Below are positions 7,732 through 16,928 of a DNA stretch of 64,000 nt, piece after piece (the stretch's first letter is position 1; each line of letters begins with the position of its first letter). Origin of the DNA: Intestinimonas butyriciproducens (GTDB taxonomy: Bacteria > Bacillota > Clostridia > Oscillospirales > Butyricicoccaceae); NCBI RefSeq assembly GCF_016901775.1, contig NZ_JACJKW010000003.1, positions 96,898-160,897 on the forward strand, written 5' to 3'. Made by a program: the position numbers and the translations under genes. The notes under the pieces are model-generated. The model ran no database searches. It saw only the letters and a list, made by a program, of their open reading frames with translations, and was not told where the DNA came from.

Positions 7732-9096
7732 TTAGTTCTGATAATCCAGAGTGATGGTGCCGTCCTCGTTTTGTTTGACGGCCTCTTTGTCCAAAAACAG
7801 CTCGTCGATGGCATGGAAGAACTCTTCCATGGAAGAGAAGCGCAGCTTGGCGTTCTGGATGATCTTTTTACCCAGCTCGGCGTTGTTGGAAAGCAGAGCT
7901 TCGGCCATGAGCACCTGATACTGGGCGGACATGACCAGGGCGGATTCCGGATCGGCAATGCGGTAATCGGAGCCGTGGGCCACGCCGCAGGCGCCGGAGG
8001 CATAGGGCTGGACGGTGGGCATGACGGCGGACACATCGCCCACATCGGTGCAGCCGGTGCTGCGGCCCCGCTTGACCAGAGCGTCCTCGCCGAAGCACTG
8101 CTTGACGATTTCGCAGGTCAGGTCATAAAGCTGCTCATCGTTTTCCAGAGGGGTGTAGCCCGGACGGTCTTTCAGCACCACATTGGCGCCCATGGAGGCA
8201 GCCGAAGCGGCCAGCGCACGGTTGATCTTGGTGTTGGCTTCCTTGATGGCTTCCAAAGAAGCGCCACGCACATAGCTTTCCATGCGCACATCGTTGGGGA
8301 TGGCGTTGACAGCGCCGCCGCCCTTGGTGATGATGGGATGGAAGCGGATGGTGTCCTTCTCCTGGAAGGTCTCCCGGAGAGCGTTGGCAGCGTTCATGGC
8401 CTGGCTGGCTGCATACAGGGCATTGACGCCCAGATGGGGAGCGCCGCCGGCATGGGCCGAAACGCCTATAAAATTGATGTTCTTGGTGACGCAGCCGTTG
8501 TTGCCCGGAGTCAGGGCGATGGAGGGATGATCTCCGACGCCGGTGTGGACCAGAAGGGCGATGTCGCAGCCGTCCATATAGCCACGGTGCATGAACTCCA
8601 CTTTGCCGCCGAAGTATTTGATGACGCCCTGCTTGCGCAGTTCTTCCCGGAAGCCGATTTCGATCAGCTCTTCGGCGGGGACGGCCATCAGGCGGATGGA
8701 GCCGCTCATGTTGTCCATGGCGCCGGGCTGCTTCAGCGCGGCGGCGATGCCCAGAAGGGCAGAAACCTGGCAGTGGTGGCCGCAGGCGTGGACATAGCCG
8801 GTCTCCGGGTCACAGTCGGGGTGAGTGGAGACGATCAGGCTGTCCAGCTCGCCCATGATCAGCAGCTTGGGGCCGGGTTTACCGGTGTCGATGTCGGTAT
8901 AGAAACCGGGGATGTTCCCCGCTTCCACCAGCTCATAGCCCAGCTTTTTGAATTCTTCGGCCAGGTAGGCGTGGGTTTTCCACTCCCGATAGCCGGTCTC
9001 CGGATGCTTCCAGATGTAATCGGCGGCGGAAAACATCACTTCCCGCTGGGAAGCCACGATCTCTTTCAGTTGATTTGCCCGTTCGGTGCTTATCAT
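7732..9096 (-). CDS. M20-family amidohydrolase (AbgB-like), copy 1
   Basis: A metal-dependent amidohydrolase of the M20 peptidase clan, closest in layout to p-aminobenzoyl-glutamate hydrolase subunit B and related aminoacylases. It has 454 aa. The metal site ACGHHCQ (Cys-Gly-His), GELDSL, PAEELIEIGF and the HTG segment are seen, followed by a dimerization-like insert and the C-terminal GVAHGSDYRIADPE. No signal peptide, so cytoplasmic. It is about three-quarters identical by eye to the next gene upstream (9337-10707), so the pair is a tandem duplication. The substrate cannot be read from the sequence. The ATG has AAGGAGA upstream. Confidence 0.9.
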   Translation of the reverse strand: MISTERANQLKEIVASQREVMFSAADYIWKHPETGYREWKTHAYLAEEFKKLGYELVEAGNIPGFYTDIDTGKPGPKLLIMGELDSLIVSTHPDCDPETGYVHACGHHCQVSALLGIAAALKQPGAMDNMSGSIRLMAVPAEELIEIGFREELRKQGVIKYFGGKVEFMHRGYMDGCDIALLVHTGVGDHPSIALTPGNNGCVTKNINFIGVSAHAGGAPHLGVNALYAASQAMNAANALRETFQEKDTIRFHPIITKGGGAVNAIPNDVRMESYVRGASLEAIKEANTKINRALAASAASMGANVVLKDRPGYTPLENDEQLYDLTCEIVKQCFGEDALVKRGRSTGCTDVGDVSAVMPTVQPYASGACGVAHGSDYRIADPESALVMSAQYQVLMAEALLSNNAELGKKIIQNAKLRFSSMEEFFHAIDELFLDKEAVKQNEDGTITLDYQN

Positions 9097-9281
9097 TTTG
9101 ATCTTCTCCTTTTCCCGGGGCGCGCCCCTTTGTATTTGTTCCGCTTTTTATTATACTGCCCCTTGCGAAAAAAATGCAGGGGTGAGGATGGAGAAATTCC
9201 CCCGGAAAATCTGGTGAAACCGCCCAAAATCAAAACTGGTCGCAGCCGCAATGGGGACATTTGAGAAAACAAAGCTTATAT

Positions 9282-9324
9282 CATCAATCTGCAAAAAGCG
9301 GGAGCATGATGCTCCCGCTTTTGC
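9282..9324. terminator. Hairpin/terminator carrying the start of the structured repeat (copy D)
   Basis: The stem GCAAAAAGCGGGAGC (9291-9305) / GCTCCCGCTTTTGC (9311-9324) lies just after the stop of the upstream M20 gene and works as its terminator. The preceding bases CATCAATCTGCAAAAA match the 5' end of repeat copies B and C, so this looks like a shortened member of that family. The remaining 9097-9280 gap shows no gene. Confidence 0.7.
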
Positions 9325-9336
9325 GATGAAATTTTG

Positions 9337-10707
9337 TTAGATATTCTGGAAGTCCAGAGTGATGGTGCCGTCCTCGTTCTGGGTGACGGCCTTTTTGTCC
9401 AGGAAGATCTTGTCCACGGCGGCGAAGTAATCCTTCTTGTCGGGATAAAGGAGATCGGCTTCCTTGATGACCTTCTGGGCCATCTCGGCGTTGTTACTCA
9501 GCAGAGCCTCGGCCATCAGCACCTGGTACTGGGCCGAAACCACCAGAGCGGTTTCCGGATCGCTGATGCCGTAGTCGGAGCCGTGGCCCACGCCGCAGGC
9601 GCCGGAGCAATAGGGCTGGATAGTGGGCATCACACAGGAAATATCACCCATGTCGGTGCAGCCGGTGCCCCACTTGGTGTCCTCTTGGATCCATTCTTCG
9701 CCAAAAGCTTCCTTCACCACATCCACGGTCAGCTGATACAGATTCTTGTCGTTGTACAGGGGGCAGTAGCCGGGGAAGTCCTGGAGATGCACATTGGCGC
9801 CCATGGCCGCAGCAGAAGAGGCCAGAGCCCGGTTGATCCGGTTGTTGGCCGAGACGATGGCCTCGATGCTGGCGCCCCGCACATAGCTTTCCACCCGCAC
9901 ATCGTTGGGGATGGCGTTGACTGCGCCGCCGCCCTTGGTGATCACCGGATGGAAGCGGATGTAATCCTTCTCCTGGAAGGTCTCCCGGAGAGCGTTGACG
10001 GCGTTGAGGCCCAGGTTGGCCGCATACAGAGCGTTGACGCCCAGATGAGGTGCGCCGCCTGCATGAGCGGAAACGCCTTCGTAGTTGATGTTCTTGGTCA
10101 GGCAGCCGTTGTTGCCCACGCCCACACCGATGCCTTTGTGCTCGCTGTTGGAGGTGTGCACCAGAAGGGCGATGTCGCAGTCGTCCATAAAGCCGCGGTA
10201 CATGAACTCCACTTTGCCGCCGAAATATTTGATGATGCCCTGTTCCCGCAGGCTGGCCCGGTAGCCGATTTCGATCAGTTCTTCGGCGGGCACGGCCATC
10301 AGGCGGATGGAGCCGCTCATGCCGTCCAGAGCGCCGGGCTGCTTCAGCGCAGCAGCGATGCCCAGCAGGGCGGCAGACTGGGCGTGGTGGCCGCAGGCGT
10401 GGACATAGCCGGTCTCCGGATCACACTCGGGATGGGTGGAGACGATCAGGCTGTCCAGCTCGCCCATGATCAGCAGTTTGGGGCCGGGCTTGCCGGTATC
10501 GATATCGGTATAGAAACCGGGGATGTTGCCCGCTTCCACCAGTTCATAACCCAGCTTCCGGTATTCAGCGGCCAGATATTCGTGGGTCTTCCACTCACGG
10601 TAACCGGTTTCGGGATGCTTCCAAATATGGCGCTCGGCGGCGAACATCAGCTCACGCTGGGAGGCCACCATTTCTTTCAGGGCTTTCACCCGATCGGGAT
10701 TCATCAT
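9337..10707 (-). CDS. M20-family amidohydrolase (AbgB-like), copy 2
   Basis: Tandem paralog of the 7732-9096 gene, 456 aa. The same motifs are present: ACGHHAQ metal site, GELDSL, PAEELIEIGY, and the C-terminal GVGHGSDYGISDPE. Differences cluster in the middle (HTSNSEHKGIGVGVGNNG instead of HTGVGDHPSIALTPGNNG), near the expected substrate pocket, so the two copies may differ in substrate. Cytoplasmic. Two adjacent ATG codons at the start follow AGGAGAAG. A minus-strand TATAAT lies at 10769-10764, but its -35 is poor. Confidence 0.9.
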   Translation of the reverse strand: MMNPDRVKALKEMVASQRELMFAAERHIWKHPETGYREWKTHEYLAAEYRKLGYELVEAGNIPGFYTDIDTGKPGPKLLIMGELDSLIVSTHPECDPETGYVHACGHHAQSAALLGIAAALKQPGALDGMSGSIRLMAVPAEELIEIGYRASLREQGIIKYFGGKVEFMYRGFMDDCDIALLVHTSNSEHKGIGVGVGNNGCLTKNINYEGVSAHAGGAPHLGVNALYAANLGLNAVNALRETFQEKDYIRFHPVITKGGGAVNAIPNDVRVESYVRGASIEAIVSANNRINRALASSAAAMGANVHLQDFPGYCPLYNDKNLYQLTVDVVKEAFGEEWIQEDTKWGTGCTDMGDISCVMPTIQPYCSGACGVGHGSDYGISDPETALVVSAQYQVLMAEALLSNNAEMAQKVIKEADLLYPDKKDYFAAVDKIFLDKKAVTQNEDGTITLDFQNI

Positions 10708-10804
10708 AAGGCATCTTCTCCTTTTCTGTTTGTGGGAGAGACTATCACAGCCGCTCCACAGTTATTATACCATGGGCCGGATGGGAAGAAAGGGGCAGAG
10801 ACAG

Positions 10805-10840
10805 AAAAAATCCCTGGGGAATAGAGAAATTCCCCAGGGA
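10805..10840 (-). terminator. Terminator after the 160-aa membrane protein
   Basis: TCCCTGGGGA / TCCCCAGGGA stem with a six-base T-run on the minus strand, 24 bases past the stop at 10864. Confidence 0.85.
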
Positions 10841-10863
10841 AAACTGTGCATTTTTGCAGAAAA

Positions 10864-11346
10864 TCAGGAGATATCCAGTCCCTGGCTTTTTGCCTCTTCG
10901 TCAAACAGGCGGCCGATTTCCTCATCCAGCTGCTTGTAAATTTCTTTATCGGAACGGTAGAAGCGGGCCTGCAATCGGGAACCATCGTCCATTATGAAAA
11001 CCACTATGTTGCCATCGATGCTCACCTGGCCTTGTGGAGCGGCATAGCTGAAAGTCCATCCGCCACCATAAGGCTGATTGTTGATAATAGGTGAGCCAAG
11101 ACTTTTGACAAACTGCACCATCAGTTCCCGTGCCTTCGGAGTGAGCTGTTGGGGCTGGATGGTGACGGGATAAATAGAGATCGGTTTCATGGTGGATTCG
11201 GTGGTGAAAGAATCCAGGGCGGCTCTCAGAGGCCGGAGCTTGACCCACTGCCACAAATGAAAACCGCCCCAGACCAGCAGGAGAAATCCTGCAACGATGA
11301 CCAAACCCCGGAAAAGGGGAGGCGTGCGGTTGCTGCGATTTTTCAT
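10864..11346 (-). CDS. Single-pass membrane protein, tandem paralog 1
   Basis: Not recognised as a named family. It has 160 aa: a short basic N-terminus (KNRSNRTPP), one membrane segment at about 13-30 (LVIVAGFLLLVWGGFHLW), then an extracytoplasmic domain of about 120 residues with alternating strands and a helical acidic C-terminus. The next gene (11399-11878) has the same plan and clear identity (NRTPPL/KRTPPL, LRALDSFT/LQAALDSFT, GGWTFSYAAPQGQVSI/GGWSLSFSAPQGDVSI). GGAGGTGA stands 8 bases before the ATG. Probably cotranscribed with its paralog. Confidence 0.75.
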   Translation of the reverse strand: MKNRSNRTPPLFRGLVIVAGFLLLVWGGFHLWQWVKLRPLRAALDSFTTESTMKPISIYPVTIQPQQLTPKARELMVQFVKSLGSPIINNQPYGGGWTFSYAAPQGQVSIDGNIVVFIMDDGSRLQARFYRSDKEIYKQLDEEIGRLFDEEAKSQGLDIS

Positions 11347-11398
11347 CGTCTGTCACCTCCATGGAAGGGTGTCACTTATTTTTCTGTTTGAGATACCG

Positions 11399-11878
11399 TT
11401 ACGCTGCTTCCATTTCTGCTGCGGCTTGGTCAATCAGGCGCTCCACTTCATCATATACCCGGGAAAAGGCTTTTTTATCATAGAAAAAATACTCCACCCG
11501 CAAAAGGGTGCCGTCCTCCCCATGAAACACCACTTGGGAGGGGGTAATGGACACATCGCCTTGGGGAGCGGAAAAAGACAGGCTCCATCCGCCGGCCGGC
11601 TGGGCTTTCACGATGAGAGGAAACCGGTAGCTTTTCGCCAGCGTTTCCAGCTGCTGCCGTGCCTGCGGTGAGAAATCCTGAATATCCACCTTGAAAGGCG
11701 GATAGGACATACGGAAGGACAGGGGCGTTTCCGCAGTGAAAGAGTCCAGGGCGGCCTGGAGAGGGCGGGTGCGATACCATTGCCACAGGGAGAAGCCGCC
11801 CAAAATAAGCAGGATCAAACCCGTCAGGGCCAGGGCTCCTTGAAGCAGCGGAGGGGTGCGCTTGCTGGTGTTTTTCAT
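11399..11878 (-). CDS. Single-pass membrane protein, tandem paralog 2
   Basis: Paralog of the gene at 10864-11346, 159 aa, with the same arrangement: KRTPP basic start, membrane segment about 13-31, then a globular outer domain with the GGWSLSFSAPQGDVSI core. Family and function unknown. It is first in a two-gene unit, with the promoter at 11939-11911 and GGAGGTGA before the ATG. Faster divergence of the region between the membrane segment and the GGW core suggests different ligands or relaxed constraint. Confidence 0.75.
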   Translation of the reverse strand: MKNTSKRTPPLLQGALALTGLILLILGGFSLWQWYRTRPLQAALDSFTAETPLSFRMSYPPFKVDIQDFSPQARQQLETLAKSYRFPLIVKAQPAGGWSLSFSAPQGDVSITPSQVVFHGEDGTLLRVEYFFYDKKAFSRVYDEVERLIDQAAAEMEAA

Positions 11879-11910
11879 AGCACATCACCTCCGAATGTTG
11901 CTATATTTTT

Positions 11911-11939
11911 AATATACTATTTCATTAAAGAAAAGTCAA
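11911..11939 (-). promoter_or_regulatory. Sigma-A-type promoter for the two membrane paralogs
   Basis: On the minus strand TTGACT (11939-11934), a 17-base spacer and TATATT (11916-11911) precede the gene at 11878. Confidence 0.75.
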
Positions 11940-11962
11940 CTGCCTGATGTGTTTTTTGACGC

Positions 11963-11993
11963 AAAAAAACCGGCTCCCGAAGGAGCCGGTTTT
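11963..11993 (-). terminator. Terminator of rny
   Basis: AAACCGGCTCC / GGAGCCGGTTT stem followed by a T-run on the minus strand, 14 bases after the rny stop. Confidence 0.9.
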
Positions 11994-12006
11994 AGGTTCG
12001 AAAATG

Positions 12007-13563
12007 TTATTTTGCGTAGTCGATGGCCCGGGTTTCCCGCACCACATGGACTTTGATCTGGCCGGGATAACTCATCTCGGCTTCGATCTTCTTGGAAAGG
12101 TCGTGGGCCAGAAGCAGCATATCGTCGTCCTTGACGATCTCCGGCTTGACGATGATGCGGATTTCACGGCCAGCCTGGATGGCGTAGGAAGTCTCTACCC
12201 CGTCAAAGCTCTCGGCCAGTTCTTCCAGTTTCTCCAGACGCTTGATGTAGGCTTCCAGATTTTCTCTCCGGGCGCCGGGACGGGCGGCGGAGATGGCATC
12301 GGCTGCCTGCACAAGGCAAGCCACCACAGTGCGTGCTTCCACATCCCCATGGTGGGCTTCAATGGCGTGGATGACTTCGGGATTTTCCCGGTATTTCTTG
12401 GCCAAGTCCACACCGATGGCCACATGGGAACCTTCCACCTCGTGGTCGATGGCCTTGCCGATGTCGTGGAGCAGACCGGCCCGCTTGGCCAGGGTCACAT
12501 CAGCACCCAGCTCGGCAGCCAGCAGCCCGGCAATATGGGCCACTTCGATGGAGTGGTTCAGCACATTCTGGCCGTAACTGGTGCGGTAGCGCATCCGGCC
12601 CAGAATCTTCACCAGCTCCGGGTTCAGACCGTGGACGCCGGTTTCGAACATGGCCCGCTCGCCTTCCTGCTTGATGGTGGCGGCCACTTCGGCCTTGGCC
12701 TTTTCCACCATTTCCTCGATGCGGGTGGGATGGATACGGCCGTCGGCAATGAGTTTTTCCAGAGAAATGCGGGCGATCTCCCGGCGCACCGGATCGAAGG
12801 AGGACAGGGTGATGGCCTCCGGGGTGTCGTCGATGATCAGATCCACGCCGGTGAGGTTTTCCAGAGCACGGATGTTCCGGCCTTCCCGGCCGATGATCCG
12901 GCCCTTCATCTCGTCATTGGGCAGGGGCACCACCGAAACGGTGACTTCGCTGGCATGGTCGGCGGCGCAGCGCTGGATGGCCAGGGCAATGACCTCCCGG
13001 GCTCTCCGCTCTCCCTCTTCCTTCAGCTGCTGATCCAGCTCCTTCAGTTTGAGGGCGGTGTCGTGACGGGCTTCTTCTTCCACTTTGGCCAGAAGGAAAT
13101 TTTTCGCTTCTTCGGCGGTGAAGCCGGAGATCTTTTCCAGCTCGGCCATCTGGGTTTTCTTCAGCTCGTCGATCTCTTCCAGAGATTCGTCGGCTTTTTT
13201 CAGTTTTTGAGTGAGCTTTTCTTCTTTTTTCTCGATGCTTTCATATTTGCGGTCCAGCTGTTCTTCCTTCTGCTGAACCCGGCGTTCCTGCTTCTGCACA
13301 TCGCTGCGGCGCTCTTTCAGTTCCTTGTCGGTCTCAGTGCGGATCTTGAAAGCTTCCTCACGGGCTTCCACCACAGCTTCCCGCTTCTTGGTCTCGGCGG
13401 CCTTGATGGCGTCGTTCAGAATGCGGGTGGCTTCCTCTTCGGCGCTGCCGATCTCCTTTTCGGCGATCTTTTTACGGTAAATGGCGCCGGTGAAAAAGCC
13501 TGCGGCGCAAAGGACAATGGCGATCAGAGCAAAAACGATATAAAAACCTGGGTTGGTAGGCAA
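12007..13563 (-). CDS. rny: Ribonuclease Y
   Basis: RNase Y is a membrane-anchored endoribonuclease that starts mRNA decay in Firmicutes. Domains in order: a membrane helix at about 5-25, a long charged coiled coil to about 200, a KH domain with [15 protein letters not shown], and an HD domain with [10 protein letters not shown] and [12 protein letters not shown] (metal ligands). With a TTG start at 13563, which has AAGGAGG 7 bases upstream, the protein is 518 aa, close to the 520 of Bacillus. The ATG at 13596 has poorer spacing and would put a charged stretch before the membrane helix. Confidence 0.97.
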   Translation of the reverse strand: MPTNPGFYIVFALIAIVLCAAGFFTGAIYRKKIAEKEIGSAEEEATRILNDAIKAAETKKREAVVEAREEAFKIRTETDKELKERRSDVQKQERRVQQKEEQLDRKYESIEKKEEKLTQKLKKADESLEEIDELKKTQMAELEKISGFTAEEAKNFLLAKVEEEARHDTALKLKELDQQLKEEGERRAREVIALAIQRCAADHASEVTVSVVPLPNDEMKGRIIGREGRNIRALENLTGVDLIIDDTPEAITLSSFDPVRREIARISLEKLIADGRIHPTRIEEMVEKAKAEVAATIKQEGERAMFETGVHGLNPELVKILGRMRYRTSYGQNVLNHSIEVAHIAGLLAAELGADVTLAKRAGLLHDIGKAIDHEVEGSHVAIGVDLAKKYRENPEVIHAIEAHHGDVEARTVVACLVQAADAISAARPGARRENLEAYIKRLEKLEELAESFDGVETSYAIQAGREIRIIVKPEIVKDDDMLLLAHDLSKKIEAEMSYPGQIKVHVVRETRAIDYAK

Positions 13564-13728
13564 AGACGCTCCCTCCTTTTCCTTATATTTCGGCATAACC
13601 TCTCCCGAAAACCCAAAGGGGGCAACCACAAAAACAGCGCAAAGAAATTGCGCTGGACAGGGCCATGGTTCCGTTGTTTTATGGGCATCCACCAAAAAAG
13701 GCGGAAGAAAAGGCAAAATACCATGTAT

Positions 13729-13757
13729 ATTTTATATCCTGCCAGGGACGGTGTCAA
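13729..13757 (-). promoter_or_regulatory. Sigma-A-type promoter for rny
   Basis: Minus-strand TTGACA (13757-13752), 17-base spacer, TAAAAT (13734-13729), about 165 bases upstream of the chosen rny start, leaving a long 5' leader. Confidence 0.75.
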
Positions 13758-13817
13758 GAAGGGAAACCGATGCAAAAGCGCCCTCCGAAGATTTTTCGCC
13801 CAAGGCGGAAAAATGGC

Positions 13818-13847
13818 AAAAAAATGCCGCCCGGACACCAGGCGGCA
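13818..13847 (-). terminator. Terminator at the end of the sleB transcript
   Basis: TGCCGCC / GGCGGCA hairpin with a seven-base T-run on the minus strand. It lies beyond repeat copy C, so that repeat would sit in the sleB 3' untranslated region. Confidence 0.7.
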
Positions 13848-13898
13848 CAGACTGTGGAAAAACCGATCTGATTAGACAAACAGTTTGCTTTTCTACCT

Positions 13899-14055
13899 CA
13901 TCAATCTGTAAAAACCGGTGAGCCCAGTGCCTGGGCAGGCAACCTTTCTTCGACTTGGTCGATACAACCTACCATGGCAAAGAGAGGAACGGGAGCGGCG
14001 GCTCGCCGCAGACCCTTGCAAAACTCGGAAAAGTGGCTCTTGACACTTTTCCGAA
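13899..14055 (+). repeat. Structured intergenic repeat, copy C
   Basis: Shares the 5' block CATCAATCTG and the 3' block GCAGACCCTTGCAAAACTC (14008-14026) with copies A and B, and ends in a hairpin GGAAAAGTG (14027-14035) / CACTTTTCC (14044-14052). The middle is divergent and includes a GCCCAG / CTGGGC hairpin. The orientation is the same as in the other copies relative to the plus strand. No gene is seen in 13758-14091. Confidence 0.6.
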
Positions 14056-14091
14056 GCGCTCTGCCGCCCGGATACCGGACGGCAAAGGGGA

Positions 14092-14778
14092 TCATTTGGC
14101 GAAAACATGGTCGCCGATCTGGGCGATCACCGGGCGGGAATAGATCCACTGATTGGTGGTTTTCTGGGGGTTATAATAATAGATGGCGCCGCCGGTGGGG
14201 TCCCAGCCGCTCATGGCGTCCTGGGCGGCCCTGCGGGCGCTTTCGGCGATGGGCTCATCAAACTGACCGTCGTTCAGTGCGGAAAAGGCTCCCGGCTGAT
14301 AGATCACGCCGGCGATGGTATTGGGAAAGGAGGGGTGGCGCACCCGGTTGAGGATGACCGCCCCCACCGCCACCTGGCCGGTGTAAGGCTCTCCCCGGGC
14401 CTCGGCTGAGATCATGCGGGAGAGAAGATACAGGTCATTGTCCCGGCCCGATTCGCTGCCCGAAGAGGAACCGGAGGACATCCCCAGGGCCTGGAGAGTG
14501 GCCGGGCCCACGATGCCGTCCACAGTCAGGCCGTTTTTCCGCTGGAAATACTCCACCGCCTTCCGTGTGCCGCTGCCGTAGACGCCGTCCACCGCACCGT
14601 CATAATAGCCCCACCGTTTCAGCTTTTCCTGGATCTGCCGCACCGTCTCCCCCTGGGAGCCCTGCTGGTAGACGGCGGCCTGGGAGGAAATGCCCAGCCA
14701 CTGAAAACCGGCGATGAGGGCGATGTTCAAAAGAAAAATAACGGCCAGAGCCGCCGCAAGTTTTTTGTTTCGTGGCAT
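14092..14778 (-). CDS. sleB: Spore cortex-lytic enzyme SleB-like hydrolase
   Basis: SleB degrades spore cortex peptidoglycan at germination. It has 228 aa: N-terminal signal/membrane segment (about 6-25), a peptidoglycan-binding domain (QGETVRQIQEKLKRWGYY to VGPATLQALG, about 42-100), a short Ser-rich linker, and a Hydrolase_2 catalytic domain (about 115-225) with LLSRMISAEARGEPYTG, VILNRV and GAIYYYNP. Glu in SAEARGE is the likely catalytic acid by family. No ypeB is next to it in the window. Expected in the spore compartment; no sigma-G-type promoter was recognised. Confidence 0.93.
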   Translation of the reverse strand: MPRNKKLAAALAVIFLLNIALIAGFQWLGISSQAAVYQQGSQGETVRQIQEKLKRWGYYDGAVDGVYGSGTRKAVEYFQRKNGLTVDGIVGPATLQALGMSSGSSSGSESGRDNDLYLLSRMISAEARGEPYTGQVAVGAVILNRVRHPSFPNTIAGVIYQPGAFSALNDGQFDEPIAESARRAAQDAMSGWDPTGGAIYYYNPQKTTNQWIYSRPVIAQIGDHVFAK

Positions 14779-14888
14779 CCTGATCCATCCTTTGTGTGTT
14801 TTCCCTATTGTGCCCAGGGAGAGAAAGGCTATTCTCCTTTTTTAAAAATCATGGTACAATACTTCAATCAGAAGAAAGGGGGAAGGAT

Positions 14889-15587
14889 ATGAAGCAGGTG
14901 CAGCTGCGGGGCGGATACCGTATTTTTCAGCAAAAAGGCGGGCTGGGGCTGACCCAGGACAGTGTGCTTCTGGCCGATTTCCTCACCCTTCGCCTGGGAG
15001 AACGGGCCATCGAGCTGGGCTGCGGCCAGGGCGGACTTTGGGTGCTGACTTTATTGAAGCATCCGGGGGCCACATTGGACGCCTTGGAGCTGGACCCACG
15101 GAGTTTGGAGCAGGCCAGGGAGAACGCCGCCCGCTGCGGCCTTTGGGAAAGAGGGCAGTTTTTCCAGGGGGATGCGGCAGATTTTCGCCCTGCCGGGTTC
15201 CATTATGATGTGTGCATTTCCAATCCTCCCTATGCCGTCCCCGGACCCTCCTCTCCCGATGAGCGACGCCGCCTGGCCCGAAGCGGTTCCCCGGAACCTT
15301 TTTTTCAGGGGGTCAAAGGGATGCTGGGACAAAAGGGGCGGTTTTATTTCTGTTGGCCGGCCCGGCATTTTTTCCGGGCGGTGGAGCTTTTGCAGGAAAA
15401 TGGATTTTCCCCCCGGCAGGTGCGCTTCGTCCACGGGAAACCGGGAGAAGAAGCCCAGCTGGCCCTGGTGATGGCCCGTCGGGGCCGGGGAGAAAGTCAG
15501 TTTCTCCCGCCCCTTGTGCTGCGGGATGAAATGGGGGAATACACCCAAGAATACCGCCGGATCTACGGCGTCATGGAGGAAGAATAG
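14889..15587 (+). CDS. TrmN6-type N6-adenine methyltransferase
   Basis: SAM-dependent methyltransferase of the tRNA1(Val) (adenine-37 N6) type, 232 aa. Seen: the N-terminal signature GLTQDSVLLADFL, the SAM loop ELGCGQG, DALELDPRSLEQA, and the N6-adenine catalytic motif NPPY in CISNPPYAVPG. It overlaps no gene and ends 3 bases before rsmI, an arrangement common in Firmicutes. ATG 14889 follows GGGGGAAGG. The tRNA target is inferred from the family. Confidence 0.88.
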   Translation: MKQVQLRGGYRIFQQKGGLGLTQDSVLLADFLTLRLGERAIELGCGQGGLWVLTLLKHPGATLDALELDPRSLEQARENAARCGLWERGQFFQGDAADFRPAGFHYDVCISNPPYAVPGPSSPDERRRLARSGSPEPFFQGVKGMLGQKGRFYFCWPARHFFRAVELLQENGFSPRQVRFVHGKPGEEAQLALVMARRGRGESQFLPPLVLRDEMGEYTQEYRRIYGVMEEE

Positions 15588-15590
15588 CGT

Positions 15591-16430
15591 ATGGCAGGAA
15601 CATTGTATGTGGTCTCCACCCCCATCGGCAACCTGGGGGACTTTTCTCCCCGGGCCCAGGAGGTGTTGTCCCAGGTGGATTTCATCGCCGCCGAGGACAC
15701 CCGGGTGGGGGCCAAGCTGCTCAATAAATTCGGCATCAAAAAGCCTCAGATCAGCTATTTCGAGCACAACCGGAAGATGAAAGGCCAGCTGATCGCCCAG
15801 CGTATCCTGGCGGGGGAGAGCTGCGCCCTGATCACCGACGCCGGCACCCCGGCCATCAGCGATCCCGGCTGCGATCTGGTGGACATCTGCTCCCGGGAGG
15901 GCATCCAGGTGGTGGCGGTGCCCGGGCCCTGCGCCCTTATCGCCGCTCTGTCCATCGCCGGGATGGACTGCGGCCGCTTTTGCTTTGAGGGTTTTTTGTC
16001 GGTGAACAAAAAAAGCCGCCGGGAGCATCTGGAGGACATCCGGGAGGAAAAGCGCACCATGGTCTTTTATGAGGCCCCACACAAGCTGCTGCGCACTCTG
16101 GAGGATTTTTACAAAACTCTGGGAGAGCGTCCCATTGCCCTGGTGCGGGAGATCACCAAGGTCCATGAGCAGGTGTGGCGCACCACCCTTTCGGAAGCCA
16201 TCGCCCATTATACAGAAGAGCCGCCCCGGGGGGAATTTGTGCTCATCCTGGGAGGCAAGCAGGAGGAAGAGGAAAAGGAGCCTGCCATCGACCCCATGGA
16301 TCGGGTAGGGGAGCTTCTGGAAGAGGGGCTTTCCATCAGCCTGGCCGTCAAACAGACGGCAAAAGAGCTGGGAGTGCCCAAAAACAGCATTTACAACGAG
16401 GCGCTGGAGCGCTTCTCACAAAAGGAATAA
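15591..16430 (+). CDS. rsmI: 16S rRNA (cytidine-1402 2'-O)-methyltransferase RsmI
   Basis: RsmI methylates C1402 in the 16S rRNA decoding centre. The tetrapyrrole-methylase fold is clear: STPIGNLGDFSPRA at the start, AAEDTRVGAKLLNKFGI, SYFEHNR, ITDAGTPAISDPG and VPGPCALIAALSIAG. The length of 279 aa is usual. It is translationally close to the methyltransferase before it, so both rRNA/tRNA modifiers share a transcript. Its last 15 bases overlap the end of spmB on the other strand. Confidence 0.97.
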   Translation: MAGTLYVVSTPIGNLGDFSPRAQEVLSQVDFIAAEDTRVGAKLLNKFGIKKPQISYFEHNRKMKGQLIAQRILAGESCALITDAGTPAISDPGCDLVDICSREGIQVVAVPGPCALIAALSIAGMDCGRFCFEGFLSVNKKSRREHLEDIREEKRTMVFYEAPHKLLRTLEDFYKTLGERPIALVREITKVHEQVWRTTLSEAIAHYTEEPPRGEFVLILGGKQEEEEKEPAIDPMDRVGELLEEGLSISLAVKQTAKELGVPKNSIYNEALERFSQKE

Positions 16431-16928
16431 CCGCACACTGAGGGCCGAGAGAAAGAAGGCTGCAAGATCACCCGCCAGGGCTGCCGGAAGGGCCCAGCGG
16501 GTGTTTTTGATTCCCAGGGCGGCGCTGTAGAGGGCGATGCAGTAAATGCTGGTCTCGCTGGAGCCCAGCATCACCGCCGCCGTCAATCCGGCCAGGCTGT
16601 CAGGGCCCTGGCTGCGGATGATGTCACTTCCGATGGACAGCGCCCCCGAGCCGGAAAAGGGCCGCAGCAGGGCCAGGGGCAGGCAGGGGGCAGGGATTCC
16701 CAGGGCCTCTGTCAAAGGAGCCAGGGCCTGGGACAGCGCCTCCACAGCGCCGCTGGCCCGCAGCATGGCCAAAGCGGTGAGCATGGCCAAGAGGGCGGGA
16801 AAGATGGAAAGCAGGGTGTCCAGACCCTGGCGCACCCCTTTGAGAAAGGCGGCGTATACATCGCAGCCATGAAAAAGACCGTAGACCATCACACCGGCGG
16901 CCAGCAGAGGGATGAGAAGAGCGGTCAT
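16416..16928 (-). CDS. spmB: Spore maturation protein B
   Basis: SpmB and SpmA are membrane proteins required for spore core dehydration and heat resistance in Bacillus. This one has 170 aa, nearly all membrane segments (nucleoside recognition/gate fold), with RPFSGSGALSIGSDIIRSQGP and LGSSETSIYCIALY typical of SpmB. The ATG overlaps the spmA stop by 4 bases (ATGA), so translation is coupled. Confidence 0.93.
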   Translation of the reverse strand: MTALLIPLLAAGVMVYGLFHGCDVYAAFLKGVRQGLDTLLSIFPALLAMLTALAMLRASGAVEALSQALAPLTEALGIPAPCLPLALLRPFSGSGALSIGSDIIRSQGPDSLAGLTAAVMLGSSETSIYCIALYSAALGIKNTRWALPAALAGDLAAFFLSALSVRLFLL

